Source of the DNA: Paracoccaceae bacterium
Lineage (GTDB): Bacteria; Pseudomonadota; Alphaproteobacteria; Rhodobacterales; Rhodobacteraceae
Direction of reading: 5' to 3'
Assembly: GCA_019454225.1 (NCBI GenBank)
Contig: CP075370.1
Location: 1,168,001-1,232,000 of the forward strand
DNA length: 64,000 nucleotides
The position numbers and the translations under genes are program-made. The stretch's first letter is position 1, and each line of letters begins with the position of its first letter. The notes below the pieces were generated by a model. That model was not told where the DNA came from and made no database searches. It worked only from the letters and a program-made list of their open reading frames with translations. Below are positions 26,659 to 35,364 of this stretch, one piece after another.

Positions 26659-27381
26659 ATGCCCTTTCGACTGCCCTTCCCGACCGTCGGCCTGCCGCAC
26701 CGGCTGCACCTGCCCGGACCGCCGCCGGTCGAGGTGATCCTGCGGGCCTCGGCGCGCGCGCGCCGCCTGTCGCTGCGGGTCAGCCGGGGCGACGGCCGCG
26801 TCACGCTGACCGTGCCGCACCGCGTCCGTGCGGCCGAGGCCGAGGCCTTCCTTGCGACGCAGGAGGGCTGGCTGCGGCGCACCCTTGCGGCGATCCCCGG
26901 GGTCATCGCCCTGGCTCCGGGTGGCCGCGTCCCGGTCGAGGGCCGCGACCTCGTCCTGACACCGGCCACCGGCCGGTCGGTCCGCATCGAGGGCGACCGC
27001 CTCCTGGTGCCCGGCCCGGCCGAGATGGCGCCGCGCCGCGCCGCGACCTTCCTGCGCGCCCTGGCCCGCGACCGGCTGGCCGCCGCCTGCGACAGGCACG
27101 CCGCCACGCTGGGGCGCCGCTTTGCGACGCTCGTGCTGTCCGACCCCCGGTCGCGCTGGGGGTCGTGCAGCGCGCAGGGTCGCCTGATGTTCTCGTGGCG
27201 GCTGATCCTGGCGCCGCCGCCCGTGCTCGACTATGTCGCCGCGCATGAGGTCGCGCATCTGGCGCACATGGATCATTCCCCTGCGTTCTGGGCGGCCGTC
27301 GCCCGGCTCTGCCCCGACTATGCCGCCCATCGCGCCTGGCTGCGCGGTGAGGGTCACGCGCTGCACGCCCTGCGGTTCTGA
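26659..27381 (+). CDS. YgjP/WrbP-like metallopeptidase (M48 family, DUF45)
   Basis: A 240-aa protein of the SprT-like/YgjP metal-dependent peptidase family. Its recognition points are RRLSLRVSRGDGRVTLTVP near residue 35, the conserved SDPRSRWGSCSAQGRLMFSWRLILAPPPVLDYV, the zinc motif HEVAH at the end of YVAAHEVAHLAHMDHSPAFW, and a third ligand region downstream. The ATG at 26659 is chosen because the family begins just before the first beta-strand; the frame extends upstream without similarity. The physiological substrate of the family is not established. The GntR regulator follows 47 bp downstream. Confidence 0.88.
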   Translation: MPFRLPFPTVGLPHRLHLPGPPPVEVILRASARARRLSLRVSRGDGRVTLTVPHRVRAAEAEAFLATQEGWLRRTLAAIPGVIALAPGGRVPVEGRDLVLTPATGRSVRIEGDRLLVPGPAEMAPRRAATFLRALARDRLAAACDRHAATLGRRFATLVLSDPRSRWGSCSAQGRLMFSWRLILAPPPVLDYVAAHEVAHLAHMDHSPAFWAAVARLCPDYAAHRAWLRGEGHALHALRF

Positions 27382-27428
27382 CGGGCCGGGGATTGACCGC
27401 CCGCCCGCCCGGTGCTTGGCTGGCGATC

Positions 27429-28079
27429 ATGCCCATATCCCCCCGTCCGCTCGACCCCAACGCTGCCGCGCATGAACGGCTGTATCGCACACTGCGGGGG
27501 CAGGTCATGCATGGCGAACTGGCGCCGGGCATGCCGCTGACGCTGCGGGGCCTGGCCAGGCAGTTCGGCGTCTCGATGACCCCCGCGCGCGAGGCGGTGC
27601 GCCGCCTGGTCGCCGAAGGCGCGCTGACCCTGTCGTCCTCGGGCCGTGTCTCGACCCCCGAACTGACGCCCGAGCGGATCGAGGAACTGGCCGCGATCCG
27701 GGCGCTCCTGGAACCGGAACTGGCGGCCCGCGCCCTGCCGCGCGCGCATTTCGCGCTGATCGACCGGCTTGCCGCGATCAACGGGCTGAACGCCGAAGCC
27801 GTGGTAAAGCAGGACGCCGTCGCCTACATCCGCACCAACCTGGAATTTCACCGCACGCTGTATCTGCGCGCGCAGGCCCCCGCGATGCTGGCCCTGACCG
27901 AGACCGTCTGGCTGCAACTGGGGCCGACGATGCGCGCGCTCTATACCCGGCTGCGCCGCCGCGAACCGCCCCAGCATCACCGGATGATCCTGGCCGCACT
28001 GCGGGCGGGTGATGAACCCGGGCTGCGCCTGGCGGTGCGCACCGACGTGACGCAGGGTCTGCGCCATCTGGCCAGTTGA
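27429..28079 (+). CDS. GntR-family transcriptional regulator (FCD type)
   Basis: A 216-aa regulator. The winged HTH is LYRTLRGQVMHGELAPGMPLTLRGLARQFGVSMTPAREAVRRLVAEGALTL, followed by an all-helical FCD effector domain (ERIEELAAIRALLEPELAARAL, FHRTLYLRA, EPPQHHRMILAALRAGD) with His/Asp metal-binding positions. The ATG at 27429 is preferred over 27393 because the conserved part starts shortly after it. Target genes are unknown; the neighbours are a peptidase and a DUF6455 protein whose start lies 65 bp downstream. Confidence 0.9.
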   Translation: MPISPRPLDPNAAAHERLYRTLRGQVMHGELAPGMPLTLRGLARQFGVSMTPAREAVRRLVAEGALTLSSSGRVSTPELTPERIEELAAIRALLEPELAARALPRAHFALIDRLAAINGLNAEAVVKQDAVAYIRTNLEFHRTLYLRAQAPAMLALTETVWLQLGPTMRALYTRLRRREPPQHHRMILAALRAGDEPGLRLAVRTDVTQGLRHLAS

Positions 28080-28144
28080 CCCGGATCAAGGACAGCCCAC
28101 GGCCCCGGCCCCAGAATATCCCGGCATCGGCAAGGGAGGCGACA

Positions 28145-28507
28145 GTGTATTCGCGACTCAGGGCATGGCTACAGGCGCGGCAGGATGCCGCCGCGATCGC
28201 GGAATGGGATGACCGGACGCTCACCGATCTGGGCCTCTCGCGGGACGAGGCGCTGATGCTGGCCCGGCTCACCGGCGACGGCGAGGCGCGCCTTCGCGCG
28301 ATGGCGGCCGTGTTCGGGGTCGACGCCGACGCGGTTGCCGCCGATCCGCTGCTGTGGCGCGAGGTGGCCGAAACCTGCGCCGCCTGCCGCCAGACCGCCC
28401 AATGCCGCCGCACGCTCGAACGCGCCCGGGTGCTGGACGGATCGGTCGGCGCCGCAGACTGCGGATTCTGCCCCAACGCGCCGACCTGGCAGGCGCTGTC
28501 CGCCTGA
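28145..28507 (+). CDS. DUF6455 family protein with N-terminal DUF1127-like motif
   Basis: A 120-aa protein. A GTG start at 28145 is preferred because AAGGGAGG sits 5 bp upstream. The first part ([37 protein letters not shown]) matches the DUF1127 signature (short Arg-rich helix plus 'L-x-D-x-G-L-x-R'). The C-terminal half has four conserved Cys in [10 protein letters not shown] and CGFC followed by PNAPTW, the DUF6455 pattern, possibly a metal or redox site. Short DUF1127 proteins of Rhodobacter bind RNA; whether this applies here is inference. Confidence 0.8.
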   Translation: MYSRLRAWLQARQDAAAIAEWDDRTLTDLGLSRDEALMLARLTGDGEARLRAMAAVFGVDADAVAADPLLWREVAETCAACRQTAQCRRTLERARVLDGSVGAADCGFCPNAPTWQALSA

Positions 28508-28572
28508 CCGCTTCGCCATTCCCTTGCGCGCGCCCCTCGCCTAGCCTGCGACGCAGTGACAGCGAGGAAAGC

Positions 28573-29292
28573 ATGAGCACACATATCGGCGCGAAACCCG
28601 GCGAGATCGCCGAAACCGTCCTGATGCCGGGCGATCCCTATCGCGCCCGCTGGGTCGCCGAAACCTTCCTGACCGACGCGCGCCAGGTCAATGCGGTGCG
28701 CGGCATGCTGGGGTTCACCGGCCTCTGGCAGGGGCGCCCGGTGACGGTCCACGGAACGGGCATGGGCATGCCGTCGATGGCGATCTATGCGACCGAACTG
28801 ATCCGCGACCATGGCGCGAAAACCCTGATCCGCATCGGGTCGGCGGGCGCGATGCAGCCGCATGTGGCGATCCGGGACGTCGTGCTGGCCACGGCGGCCT
28901 GCACCCTGTCCTTCCCGTCGCGCCCGATGTTCCGCGAGGCGAACTTTGCCCCGACGCCGGATTTCGGCCTGCTGACAGCGGCCCACGGCGCCGCGATGGC
29001 GCTCCGGTCGCGGGGCCGCGCCTTCGGGCTGCATGCCGGGGCCATCCTCTCGTCGGATGCCTTCTACGACGAGCGGCCGGACCTGGGGGCCGTCCTGCAG
29101 GAACATGGCGTCCTGGCGGTCGAGATGGAGACGGCCGAGCTTTACACCATCGCCGCCCGCCATGGCAGGCGGGCGCTGGCCGTGCTGACCGTCAGCGACC
29201 ACCTGCTGACGCACGAGGCCCTGCCCGCCGAGGATCGCGAACGCTCCTTCGCCGACATGGTGGACATCGCGCTGACGGCGGCCTTCGCCTAG
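28573..29292 (+). CDS. deoD: purine-nucleoside phosphorylase DeoD type
   Basis: Cleaves purine (deoxy)nucleosides with phosphate into base and (deoxy)ribose-1-phosphate in nucleoside salvage. The 239-aa hexameric-type enzyme shows [47 protein letters not shown], the phosphate-binding [12 protein letters not shown], the base/ribose-binding VEMETAEL, and the catalytic Asp in [10 protein letters not shown]. The start follows GAGGAAAG. Its TAG stop shares a CTAG with the stop of a small convergent ORF on the other strand. Confidence 0.95.
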   Translation: MSTHIGAKPGEIAETVLMPGDPYRARWVAETFLTDARQVNAVRGMLGFTGLWQGRPVTVHGTGMGMPSMAIYATELIRDHGAKTLIRIGSAGAMQPHVAIRDVVLATAACTLSFPSRPMFREANFAPTPDFGLLTAAHGAAMALRSRGRAFGLHAGAILSSDAFYDERPDLGAVLQEHGVLAVEMETAELYTIAARHGRRALAVLTVSDHLLTHEALPAEDRERSFADMVDIALTAAFA

Positions 29293-29432
29293 TCTGCCGC
29301 CCAATAGGCATACATCTGGATCAGCGGCGCCAGGTCGACGCGCGGCATCGGCGCCTCGTCGGCCTTGCACGCCGCCGGTTCGGCGGTGCGCGGGGGCACT
29401 GTCCTGCGGGGAAAGGGGATCACGTTCGTCAT
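29289..29432 (-). CDS. small hypothetical protein (47 aa) downstream of sdhB
   Basis: ATG at 29432 with GAGG about 9 bp upstream; the 47-residue product begins [19 protein letters not shown] and ends [12 protein letters not shown]. The IPFPRR opening is a motif I have seen at the start of short alphaproteobacterial proteins, but no family can be named. It lies 101 bp downstream of sdhB on the same strand. A promoter-like GGTGCTATCTTG is in the gap, so it may be transcribed on its own. Its stop overlaps the deoD stop in a CTAG. Confidence 0.45.
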   Translation of the reverse strand: MTNVIPFPRRTVPPRTAEPAACKADEAPMPRVDLAPLIQMYAYWAAD

Positions 29433-29533
29433 CGGGCGCACCTCGTCCGGCTTGCCCTCCCTGACGGACAAGATAGCACCGAACGCCGCCGCCTGCGACC
29501 GGCTGCGCGCCTTGGCCGCAGCCCGTGATGCCG

Positions 29534-30310
29534 TCACACCACCCGGTCCACCATCATCTTCTTGATCTCCGCAATCGCCCGGGCCGGGTTCAGCCCCTTG
29601 GGGCAGGTCTTGGCGCAGTTCATGATCGTGTGGCAACGGTAGAGCTTGAACGGATCCTCCAGATCGTCCAGCCGTTCCCCCGTCGCCTCGTCGCGGCTGT
29701 CGATGATCCAGCGGTAGGCATGCAGCAGCGCCGCCGGCCCCAGATACTTGTCGCCGTTCCACCAGTAGCTCGGGCAGGCGGTCGAGCAGGACGCGCACAT
29801 CACGCATTCGTACAGACCGTCCAGCTTTTCCCGATCCTCGATCGACTGGCGCCATTCCTTCGCCGGGCGGTTCGTCTTGGTTTCCAGCCAGGGCATGATG
29901 CTGGCATGCTGGGCATAGAAATGTGTGAGGTCGGGGATCAGGTCCTTGATCACCGGCATGTGGGGCAGGGGGTAGATCTTCACATCGCCCTTCACCTCGT
30001 CGAGGCCGTAGATGCAGGCCAGCGTGTTGATCCCGTCGATGTTCATCGCGCAGGACCCGCAGATGCCTTCCCGGCACGACCGGCGGAACGTCAGCGTCGG
30101 GTCGATCTCGTTCTTGATCTTGATCAGCGCGTCCAGAACCATCGGGCCGCAGCTGTCCATGTCGACGAAATAGGTATCCACCCGCGGGTTCTGCCCGTCG
30201 TCGGGGTTCCAGCGGTAGATATGGAACTTCCGCACGTTTCCGCCATCGGGCTTCGGCCAGGTCTTGCCGGTGCGGACGGCGGAATTCTTGGGAAGCGTGA
30301 ACTGCACCAT
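29534..30310 (-). CDS. sdhB: succinate dehydrogenase iron-sulfur subunit SdhB
   Basis: The Fe-S subunit of respiratory complex II, passing electrons from the SdhA flavin to quinone. At 258 aa it is normal. The 2Fe-2S motif is CREGICGSC followed by Cys in NTLACIY; the 4Fe-4S and 3Fe-4S ligands are in [16 protein letters not shown] and [17 protein letters not shown]. The gene starts 3 bp after the stop of an FkbM-type methyltransferase, which separates it from sdhCDA, an unusual arrangement for a complex II operon. Translation is probably coupled to the gene upstream. Confidence 0.97.
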   Translation of the reverse strand: MVQFTLPKNSAVRTGKTWPKPDGGNVRKFHIYRWNPDDGQNPRVDTYFVDMDSCGPMVLDALIKIKNEIDPTLTFRRSCREGICGSCAMNIDGINTLACIYGLDEVKGDVKIYPLPHMPVIKDLIPDLTHFYAQHASIMPWLETKTNRPAKEWRQSIEDREKLDGLYECVMCASCSTACPSYWWNGDKYLGPAALLHAYRWIIDSRDEATGERLDDLEDPFKLYRCHTIMNCAKTCPKGLNPARAIAEIKKMMVDRVV

Positions 30311-30313
30311 GGA

Positions 30314-31057
30314 TCAGTCTCCTCTGACGGCCAGACCGGCGTCGGGCCAGCGGGTAAACAGGACGTCGAACAGCCGCGGCGCGGGGCCCCCCGCGCCGTC
30401 GCCCGTGCTGCGCAGCACATCGCGGAACTCCAGTCCCGCGGCCGCCAGCATCGCAAAGACCGCGCTCGGGCGCGGTGTGGTCTCGAACCGCCGCGTCAGC
30501 GACAGTTCCAGGATCACGAAATCGCACCGCGGCAGGCTGGCGCGCGCGCCCTCCAGCACCGCGGCCTCGTGACCTTCCGCATCGATCTTCAGGCCCAGCC
30601 GCCCCGGCCAGGCCTGCGCCAGCGCATCCAGCGTCGTGACCTCGACCTCGATGCTGCGATACCCCGTGATCGCCCGCGCCATGCGCCCCACCGGGCGGCC
30701 CAGCGAGGCGCGGGCGCCCTCGATGCCCCGCGCCGTCACCGGGATCGACAGGTCCATCCGTCCCCGCGCCGCGCCCAGCGCCGTCTCGTGGAACACGGCG
30801 CGCGCGGGCGCGTCGGGGCCCGCCAGCGCCGCGCGCGCCTCGGGGCGCGGGTCCACCAGCACGAACTGCGCCTGCGGAAAGGCCCGGTACAGCGCGGGTG
30901 TGCCGGTATCCACGCCCACGTCGAAGATCACGTCCGGCGACAGGCCGAAGGCGCGCAGATGCCCGGGCCCCGACTTGTCCGGCTGCGCCACCAGCCCCTG
31001 ACGGCGCAGGCGGCGGCGCAGGTCGTCGCGCTCGGCCCGGTCCTCGGCCGTCCGCAT
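30314..31057 (-). CDS. FkbM-family methyltransferase, inside the sdh operon
   Basis: 247 aa. The SAM-binding start is DVIFDVGVDTGTPALYRAF; motif II is FVLVDPRPEARAAL. The characteristic FkbM acidic segment LGLKIDAEGHEAAVLEGARASL is followed by CDFVILELSLTRRF. FkbM enzymes methylate hydroxyl groups of sugars or secondary metabolites; the acceptor here is unknown. The start overlaps the preceding lipoprotein stop (TGATG), and its own stop is 3 bp before sdhB, so it is embedded in the sdh transcript. No link to succinate dehydrogenase activity is apparent from the sequence. Confidence 0.85.
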   Translation of the reverse strand: MRTAEDRAERDDLRRRLRRQGLVAQPDKSGPGHLRAFGLSPDVIFDVGVDTGTPALYRAFPQAQFVLVDPRPEARAALAGPDAPARAVFHETALGAARGRMDLSIPVTARGIEGARASLGRPVGRMARAITGYRSIEVEVTTLDALAQAWPGRLGLKIDAEGHEAAVLEGARASLPRCDFVILELSLTRRFETTPRPSAVFAMLAAAGLEFRDVLRSTGDGAGGPAPRLFDVLFTRWPDAGLAVRGD

Positions 31058-31350
31058 CACCGCCTCCACCCCGGCTGCGCCGAAAGCGGCCGCGTCGGCG
31101 GCTGGCCGGAACGGCTCTGCACGCAGGCATCGAACACCGCCGACGGGTCGCGCCCCAGCAGGAAATCCGACGACACGTCCAGCACGACCCGCGCGCCCAC
31201 GCCCCCCGTGCCGCCGCCCACCATCACCTCGCCACGCGGCGCCCGCGCGCCGCGCGCCTCGTCCAGACACATCCGCTCGGCATCCTCGACCGGGATCGGG
31301 CCGCAGGCCGCCACCGCCGCCGCAAGGATCGCCGCCGCGCGCCATGTCAC
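31057..31350 (-). CDS. small putative lipoprotein (97 aa) between sdhA and sdhB
   Basis: The GTG start at 31350 overlaps the stop of the previous gene (GTGA). The N-terminus TWRAAAILAAAVAAC is a short signal peptide with lipobox AVAAC, giving a lipidated mature protein GPIPVEDAERMCLDEARG. The mature part contains two more Cys and an internal GGGTGGVGARVVLDV stretch. No family is recognised. The coupling on both sides indicates translation as part of the sdh operon. Confidence 0.65.
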   Translation of the reverse strand: MTWRAAAILAAAVAACGPIPVEDAERMCLDEARGARAPRGEVMVGGGTGGVGARVVLDVSSDFLLGRDPSAVFDACVQSRSGQPPTRPLSAQPGWRR

Positions 31351-31688
31351 AGCCGCATCGGGGCCACGCCCCGCTCCCGCAGGCAGATCTGCGCGTCCGG
31401 CCGCGCGGCGATGGCGCGCGCGGTGGCATAGGTCGTGGTGCCCGGCCGGGTGCCCACATCGCGCGCCAGACTGTCGATCTCGGCCGGGGTCGCGTGGCTG
31501 GCCAGGCAGAAGGCCGCCGTCTCGGCCTGCGAGGCGGGCATCACCGTTTCTGCCACCGACACCAGAACCGACCGCGCGGCGGCGGATTTCACGCCGCCCG
31601 CCGTGGCTGCGGGGTCGCAGGCCGACAGCAGCAGCACCGCCGTTGCCGCCCCCAGCCATCCCCGGCCAGCCGATCCCAGACGCCGCAT
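31347..31688 (-). CDS. small putative lipoprotein (113 aa) downstream of sdhA
   Basis: The start at 31688 is supported by GGAAGGAG about 5-6 bp upstream and by the signal sequence that follows (MRRLGSAGRGWLGAATAVLLLSAC, lipobox LLSAC). The mature protein (DPAATAGGVKSAAARSVLVSVAETVMPAS...) has paired Cys residues (FCLAS and ICLRERG) and no recognised domain. It lies 83 bp after sdhA and overlaps the next lipoprotein gene by 4 bp. Function unknown; an envelope location is predicted from the lipobox. Confidence 0.7.
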   Translation of the reverse strand: MRRLGSAGRGWLGAATAVLLLSACDPAATAGGVKSAAARSVLVSVAETVMPASQAETAAFCLASHATPAEIDSLARDVGTRPGTTTYATARAIAARPDAQICLRERGVAPMRL

Positions 31689-31771
31689 TGCCGCTCCTTC
31701 CGCTCCGGTCCTGACGGCCCGCACGGCGCCGGGCGGCATGGACCGCCGACCCGTCTGCCGTCCGAACCCGG

Positions 31772-33574
31772 TCAATACACGCGCGCCTTGGGCGCGATCT
31801 TCTTCAGGTCGATCCCGCCCTCGGCCTCGGTCGTCAGCGGGTCCAGATGCACCGGGCGATAGCCCAGCGTCACCGTCGCGCCGTCCACCCAGGCCAGCGA
31901 ATGCTTGCGCCAGGTGGCATCGTCGCGCTGCGGATAGTCCTCATGCGCATGGGCGCCACGGCTTTCCTTGCGCGCCTCGGCGGCCACGATGGTGGCCAGC
32001 GCGTTGGGCATCAGGTTGGCCAGTTCCAGCGTCTCCATCAGGTCGCTGTTCCAGACCAGGCTGCGGTCGGTCACCGACAGGTCGTCCATCTTGCGTGCGA
32101 TGGCGTCCATCTTGCCGCAGCCCTCGGCCAGCGTCCTGTCGGTGCGGAACACCGCCGCATCCGCCTGCATCGTCTTCTGCATCTCCAGCCGCAGGTCCGC
32201 CGTCGGCACCGATCCCTTGGCGTGGCGGAACCCGTCGAACCGCGACAGCGCCCGGTCCACCTCGGCCCGATTGACCGGTGCCGCCGATTCCCCGGGGTTC
32301 ACCACCTTGCCCGCGCGGATCGCGGCGGCGCGGCCGAACACCACCAGGTCGATCAGCGAATTCGACCCCAGCCGGTTCGCGCCATGGACCGACGCACAGC
32401 CCGCCTCGCCCACCGCCATCAGGCCCGGGAACACCGCGTCGGGATTCTCGGGCGTGGGGTTCAGCACCTCGCCCCAGTAGTTCGTGGGAATGCCGCCCAT
32501 GTTGTAGTGCACGGTCGGCAGCACCGGGATCGGCTCCTTGGTCACGTCGACGCCCGCAAAGATCCGCGCGCTTTCCGAAATGCCCGGCAGGCGCAGGTCC
32601 AGCGCCTCTTTCGGCAGGTGGTTCAGGTGCAGGTGGATGTGGTCCTTGCCCGCGCCCACGCCCCGGCCCTCGCGGATCTCGATCGTCATGCAGCGGCTGA
32701 CCACGTCGCGCGACGCCAGATCCTTGTAGGTGGGCGCGTAGCGTTCCATGAACCGCTCGCCCTCGCTGTTCGTCAGGTATCCGCCCTCGCCCCGCGCGCC
32801 CTCGGTGATCAGGCAGCCCGCGCCATAGATGCCGGTGGGGTGGAACTGCACGAATTCCATGTCCTGCAACGGCAGCCCCGCCCGCGCCACCATCCCGTTG
32901 CCGTCGCCGGTGCAGGTATGGGCGGATGTCGCGCTGAAGTAGGCCCGGCCATAGCCGCCGGTCGCCAGAACCGTCATCTTGGCGTTGAACACATGGATCG
33001 TGCCGTCATCCAGCTTCCAGGCCACCACGCCGGTGCAGCGCCCGTCGGTGATGATCAGGTCCAGCGCGAAATACTCGATGTAGAACTCCGCGTTGTTCTT
33101 GAGGCTCTGGCCATAGAGCGTGTGCAGGATCGCATGGCCGGTGCGGTCGGCCGCCGCGCAGGTGCGTTGCACCGGCGGGCCCTCGCCGAACTCGGTGGTG
33201 TGGCCGCCGAAGGGCCGCTGGTAGATCTTGCCCTCTTCCGTGCGGCTGAACGGCACGCCGTAGTGTTCCAGCTCGTAGACCGCCTTCGGCGCCTCCCGCG
33301 CGAGGTATTCCATCGCGTCCGTGTCGCCCAGCCAGTCCGACCCCTTCACGGTGTCGTACATGTGCCACTGCCAGTTGTCCGGCCCCATGTTCGACAGGCT
33401 GGCCGCGATGCCGCCCTGCGCGGCCACCGTGTGCGACCGGGTCGGGAACACCTTGGTCACGCAGGCCGTGCGCAGGCCCTGTTCCGCCATGCCCAGCGTC
33501 GCGCGCAGCCCCGCGCCGCCGGCACCCACCACGACCACGTCGTAGTCGTGAACCTCGTAAGGATATGCAGCCAT
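31772..33574 (-). CDS. sdhA: succinate dehydrogenase flavoprotein subunit SdhA
   Basis: The catalytic subunit of complex II, oxidising succinate to fumarate with covalently bound FAD. At 600 aa it is typical. The FAD-binding Rossmann motif is [21 protein letters not shown]; the flavinylation His lies in [16 protein letters not shown]. Active-site segments include [23 protein letters not shown], the Arg in [11 protein letters not shown] and the HxxxG loop [16 protein letters not shown]. It lies 9 bp downstream of sdhD in the order sdhC-sdhD-sdhA. Confidence 0.98.
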   Translation of the reverse strand: MAAYPYEVHDYDVVVVGAGGAGLRATLGMAEQGLRTACVTKVFPTRSHTVAAQGGIAASLSNMGPDNWQWHMYDTVKGSDWLGDTDAMEYLAREAPKAVYELEHYGVPFSRTEEGKIYQRPFGGHTTEFGEGPPVQRTCAAADRTGHAILHTLYGQSLKNNAEFYIEYFALDLIITDGRCTGVVAWKLDDGTIHVFNAKMTVLATGGYGRAYFSATSAHTCTGDGNGMVARAGLPLQDMEFVQFHPTGIYGAGCLITEGARGEGGYLTNSEGERFMERYAPTYKDLASRDVVSRCMTIEIREGRGVGAGKDHIHLHLNHLPKEALDLRLPGISESARIFAGVDVTKEPIPVLPTVHYNMGGIPTNYWGEVLNPTPENPDAVFPGLMAVGEAGCASVHGANRLGSNSLIDLVVFGRAAAIRAGKVVNPGESAAPVNRAEVDRALSRFDGFRHAKGSVPTADLRLEMQKTMQADAAVFRTDRTLAEGCGKMDAIARKMDDLSVTDRSLVWNSDLMETLELANLMPNALATIVAAEARKESRGAHAHEDYPQRDDATWRKHSLAWVDGATVTLGYRPVHLDPLTTEAEGGIDLKKIAPKARVY

Positions 33575-33583
33575 GTCAGAACC

Positions 33584-33955
33584 TCAGAGCGCGATGCGGG
33601 CGAGCGCGAACAGCCCCGTCGCCGCAATCGCATAGGAAATCGAGATCGCCGTGATCACGGCGATCTTGCGGGTGGTGCCGCGGGCGTAGTCCTCGATCAT
33701 CATCGTGGCACCCTTGGCAAAGTGGCGCATCCCCACCACCAGCAGCAGCGCCGTCAGGATCGCCGGGAACGGCCGGGCGAAGGTGGCCACCACCTCGTCC
33801 TGCGTGCCGCCGAGCGCGCGGCCGAAGATGAACACCCAGGTCGGCACCAGAATCGCCAGCCCCACGGCCGACACCTGCATCGACCAGTGATGCTCGGTCC
33901 CGGTGCCGGATGCCCCGCGCCCCACGGCGCGCTTGCGGTCGGTCAGATAGCGCAT
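33584..33955 (-). CDS. sdhD: succinate dehydrogenase membrane anchor SdhD
   Basis: A 123-aa hydrophobic anchor subunit with three membrane helices (MQVSAVGLAILVPTWVFIFGRAL, FPAILTALLLVVGMRHFAKGA, ITAISISYAIAATGLFALARIAL). The conserved haem-ligand region appears as VGMRHFAKGATMMIEDYARG. It anchors SdhAB and helps form the quinone site. It lies between sdhC and sdhA with 10- and 9-bp gaps. Confidence 0.93.
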   Translation of the reverse strand: MRYLTDRKRAVGRGASGTGTEHHWSMQVSAVGLAILVPTWVFIFGRALGGTQDEVVATFARPFPAILTALLLVVGMRHFAKGATMMIEDYARGTTRKIAVITAISISYAIAATGLFALARIAL

Positions 33956-33965
33956 TCCATCCCCC

Positions 33966-34352
33966 TCAGATCACCAGCAGCGTCAGGACGGTCAGCACCA
34001 CCGACCCGCCGATGCAGCCCCAGCCCAGCTTCTCGGCCGTGGGTATGTCCAGCCCCTTGCCCGCGTCGAAATACAGATGCCGCAGCCCCGCCAGATAGTG
34101 ATACCAGACCGCCCAGAGCGATCCGGTCAGCACCAGCACCCCCAGCCACGACCGCAGCAGCCCGTCCACCAGCGCGAAATACGCAGGCGAGGTCGCCGCG
34201 GCCAGCAGCCACCACACCACCAGCACCGCCCCCACGATCAGGGCGTTCCCGGTGATCCGTGTCAGGATCGAGGTGATCGAGGTCAGTTGCGGGCGGTAGA
34301 TTTGAAGGTGCGGGGAAAGGGGCCGTTCGACCCGCTTTGCTTCAGCCATCAT
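33966..34352 (-). CDS. sdhC: succinate dehydrogenase cytochrome b556 subunit SdhC
   Basis: The 128-aa second membrane anchor of complex II. The signature RPLSPHLQIYRPQLTSITSILTRITGNAL (conserved Ser and Arg of the quinone pocket) and LWAVWYHYLAGLRHLYFDAGKGLD (haem His region) are clear, with three membrane helices. The start is at MMAEAKRVERP (34352 or 34349) after GAAGGGAA. It is the first gene of the sdh operon; its 201-bp upstream region contains paired GTGATCAC palindromes. Confidence 0.95.
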   Translation of the reverse strand: MMAEAKRVERPLSPHLQIYRPQLTSITSILTRITGNALIVGAVLVVWWLLAAATSPAYFALVDGLLRSWLGVLVLTGSLWAVWYHYLAGLRHLYFDAGKGLDIPTAEKLGWGCIGGSVVLTVLTLLVI

Positions 34353-34500
34353 CGGTTCCCTTCGTGCGTCTCGCTGCCGCCGGTTCGCCGGCAAGCGCTG
34401 GATCCTTTTCCATCCTGAATAGCGGATTTTTCGCGCAAGTCACGCGGCGGAACGCGCGGAATCCATCCGGCGCGGCAATGCAGGTGCAGAAATCCAGGGG

Positions 34501-34532
34501 TTGTGATCACGAATTTTCGAGGTGTGATCACA
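34501..34532 (-). promoter_or_regulatory. twin GTGATCAC palindromes upstream of sdhC
   Basis: GTGATCAC occurs at 34503-34510 and 34524-34531, exactly 21 bp (two helical turns) apart, about 150 bp before the sdhC start. In the direction of transcription the first copy reads TTTGTGATCACACC and the second CGTGATCACAA. The same pair with the same spacing stands before sucC (43755-43783), so a shared regulator is likely; its identity is not shown by the sequence. Confidence 0.65.
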
Positions 34533-34553
34533 AATCGGACGGGGCCGGGCGAC

Positions 34554-35324
34554 TCAGTCGCCATGATGCGACCGCCACAGCCGGCCCAGATCCTCGGCAT
34601 ATTCGGTGCAGACCACGATGCGCCGCGCCCGGGGGTCGTAGAACGCGTTCGCCTCGCCGCAGGGTTCCACCGTCACATCCACCCAGCGCGGCCAGCCGTA
34701 TTCGCCGTTCAGCGCCCGCACCTCGGCCGCGATCACCCGGGTCAGCGCGTCGCGCCCCGCCGGAACCACCAGCCGCAGGCCCGGCCCGTGGTCCTGCGGC
34801 GGCATCCCCGCCAGCTTGCCGCGCCAGTCCTCGGCGGCCAGCGCAAAGATCGTCGGGCACGCCCGCCGCCGCGCGTCCGTCAGGCCCAGCGTGCGCGCCA
34901 GCCCCGCCCGGTCGTCGGGGTTCGCGCCATAGAACAGGCAGACCAGGTTGTCATAGCGCTCGATATCCAGCGAATGGCGGCCCCACCGGGTCTGGCCGCT
35001 ATCCGCCTCGGTCTCCTCGGCATAGTACAGGAAGGCCAGCGCCGCGTCGTAGAACAGCGAAACCGCCGCCTGCTCGTCGCGCAGCCGGTCGATCAGGATG
35101 GCCGACAGCGTGTCGGCCGCATCTTCCTCGCGCCCCTCCACCTGCAGGCCCAGCACGTCGATCAGCGCATGCGCGACCTCGTGGTGGAACATGAAGACCA
35201 GATTTGACTCTACGAACCCCGCCTGCGCGGCATCCGCCGCCGAAGGCCGCATCGCCAGGCGGCTCTCGGCGCCCAGGGGCAGGGCGAACAGCAGGCTCAC
35301 CGTCAGGGTCAGGGGCCGCAGCAT
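34554..35324 (-). CDS. exported DUF4344 metallopeptidase-like protein
   Basis: 256 aa. The N-terminus MLRPLTLTVSLLFALPLGAES is a Sec signal peptide. The mature part contains FVESNLVFMFHHEVAHALIDVLGLQVEGREEDAADTLS, a gluzincin-type HExxH variant (HEVAH) with a downstream Glu/Asp cluster, the hallmark of the DUF4344 family. Conserved later segments are WRGKLAGMPPQDHGPG and EPCGEANAFYDPRARRIVVCTEYAEDL. It is predicted periplasmic; its substrate is unknown. It lies upstream of sdhC on the same strand, with the twin-palindrome promoter region between. Confidence 0.85.
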   Translation of the reverse strand: MLRPLTLTVSLLFALPLGAESRLAMRPSAADAAQAGFVESNLVFMFHHEVAHALIDVLGLQVEGREEDAADTLSAILIDRLRDEQAAVSLFYDAALAFLYYAEETEADSGQTRWGRHSLDIERYDNLVCLFYGANPDDRAGLARTLGLTDARRRACPTIFALAAEDWRGKLAGMPPQDHGPGLRLVVPAGRDALTRVIAAEVRALNGEYGWPRWVDVTVEPCGEANAFYDPRARRIVVCTEYAEDLGRLWRSHHGD

Positions 35325-35364
35325 GGCCTTTCATGCCACGCCGGGGCGGTTGGGCTCAACCCGG

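Noticed and set aside
29433-31130. long minus-strand frame running from the small ORF through sdhB and the methyltransferase in another phase
   Set aside because: Only the last 47 codons (29289-29432) look like a possible gene; the upstream part is out of phase with sdhB and the methyltransferase and has no resemblance to any protein.
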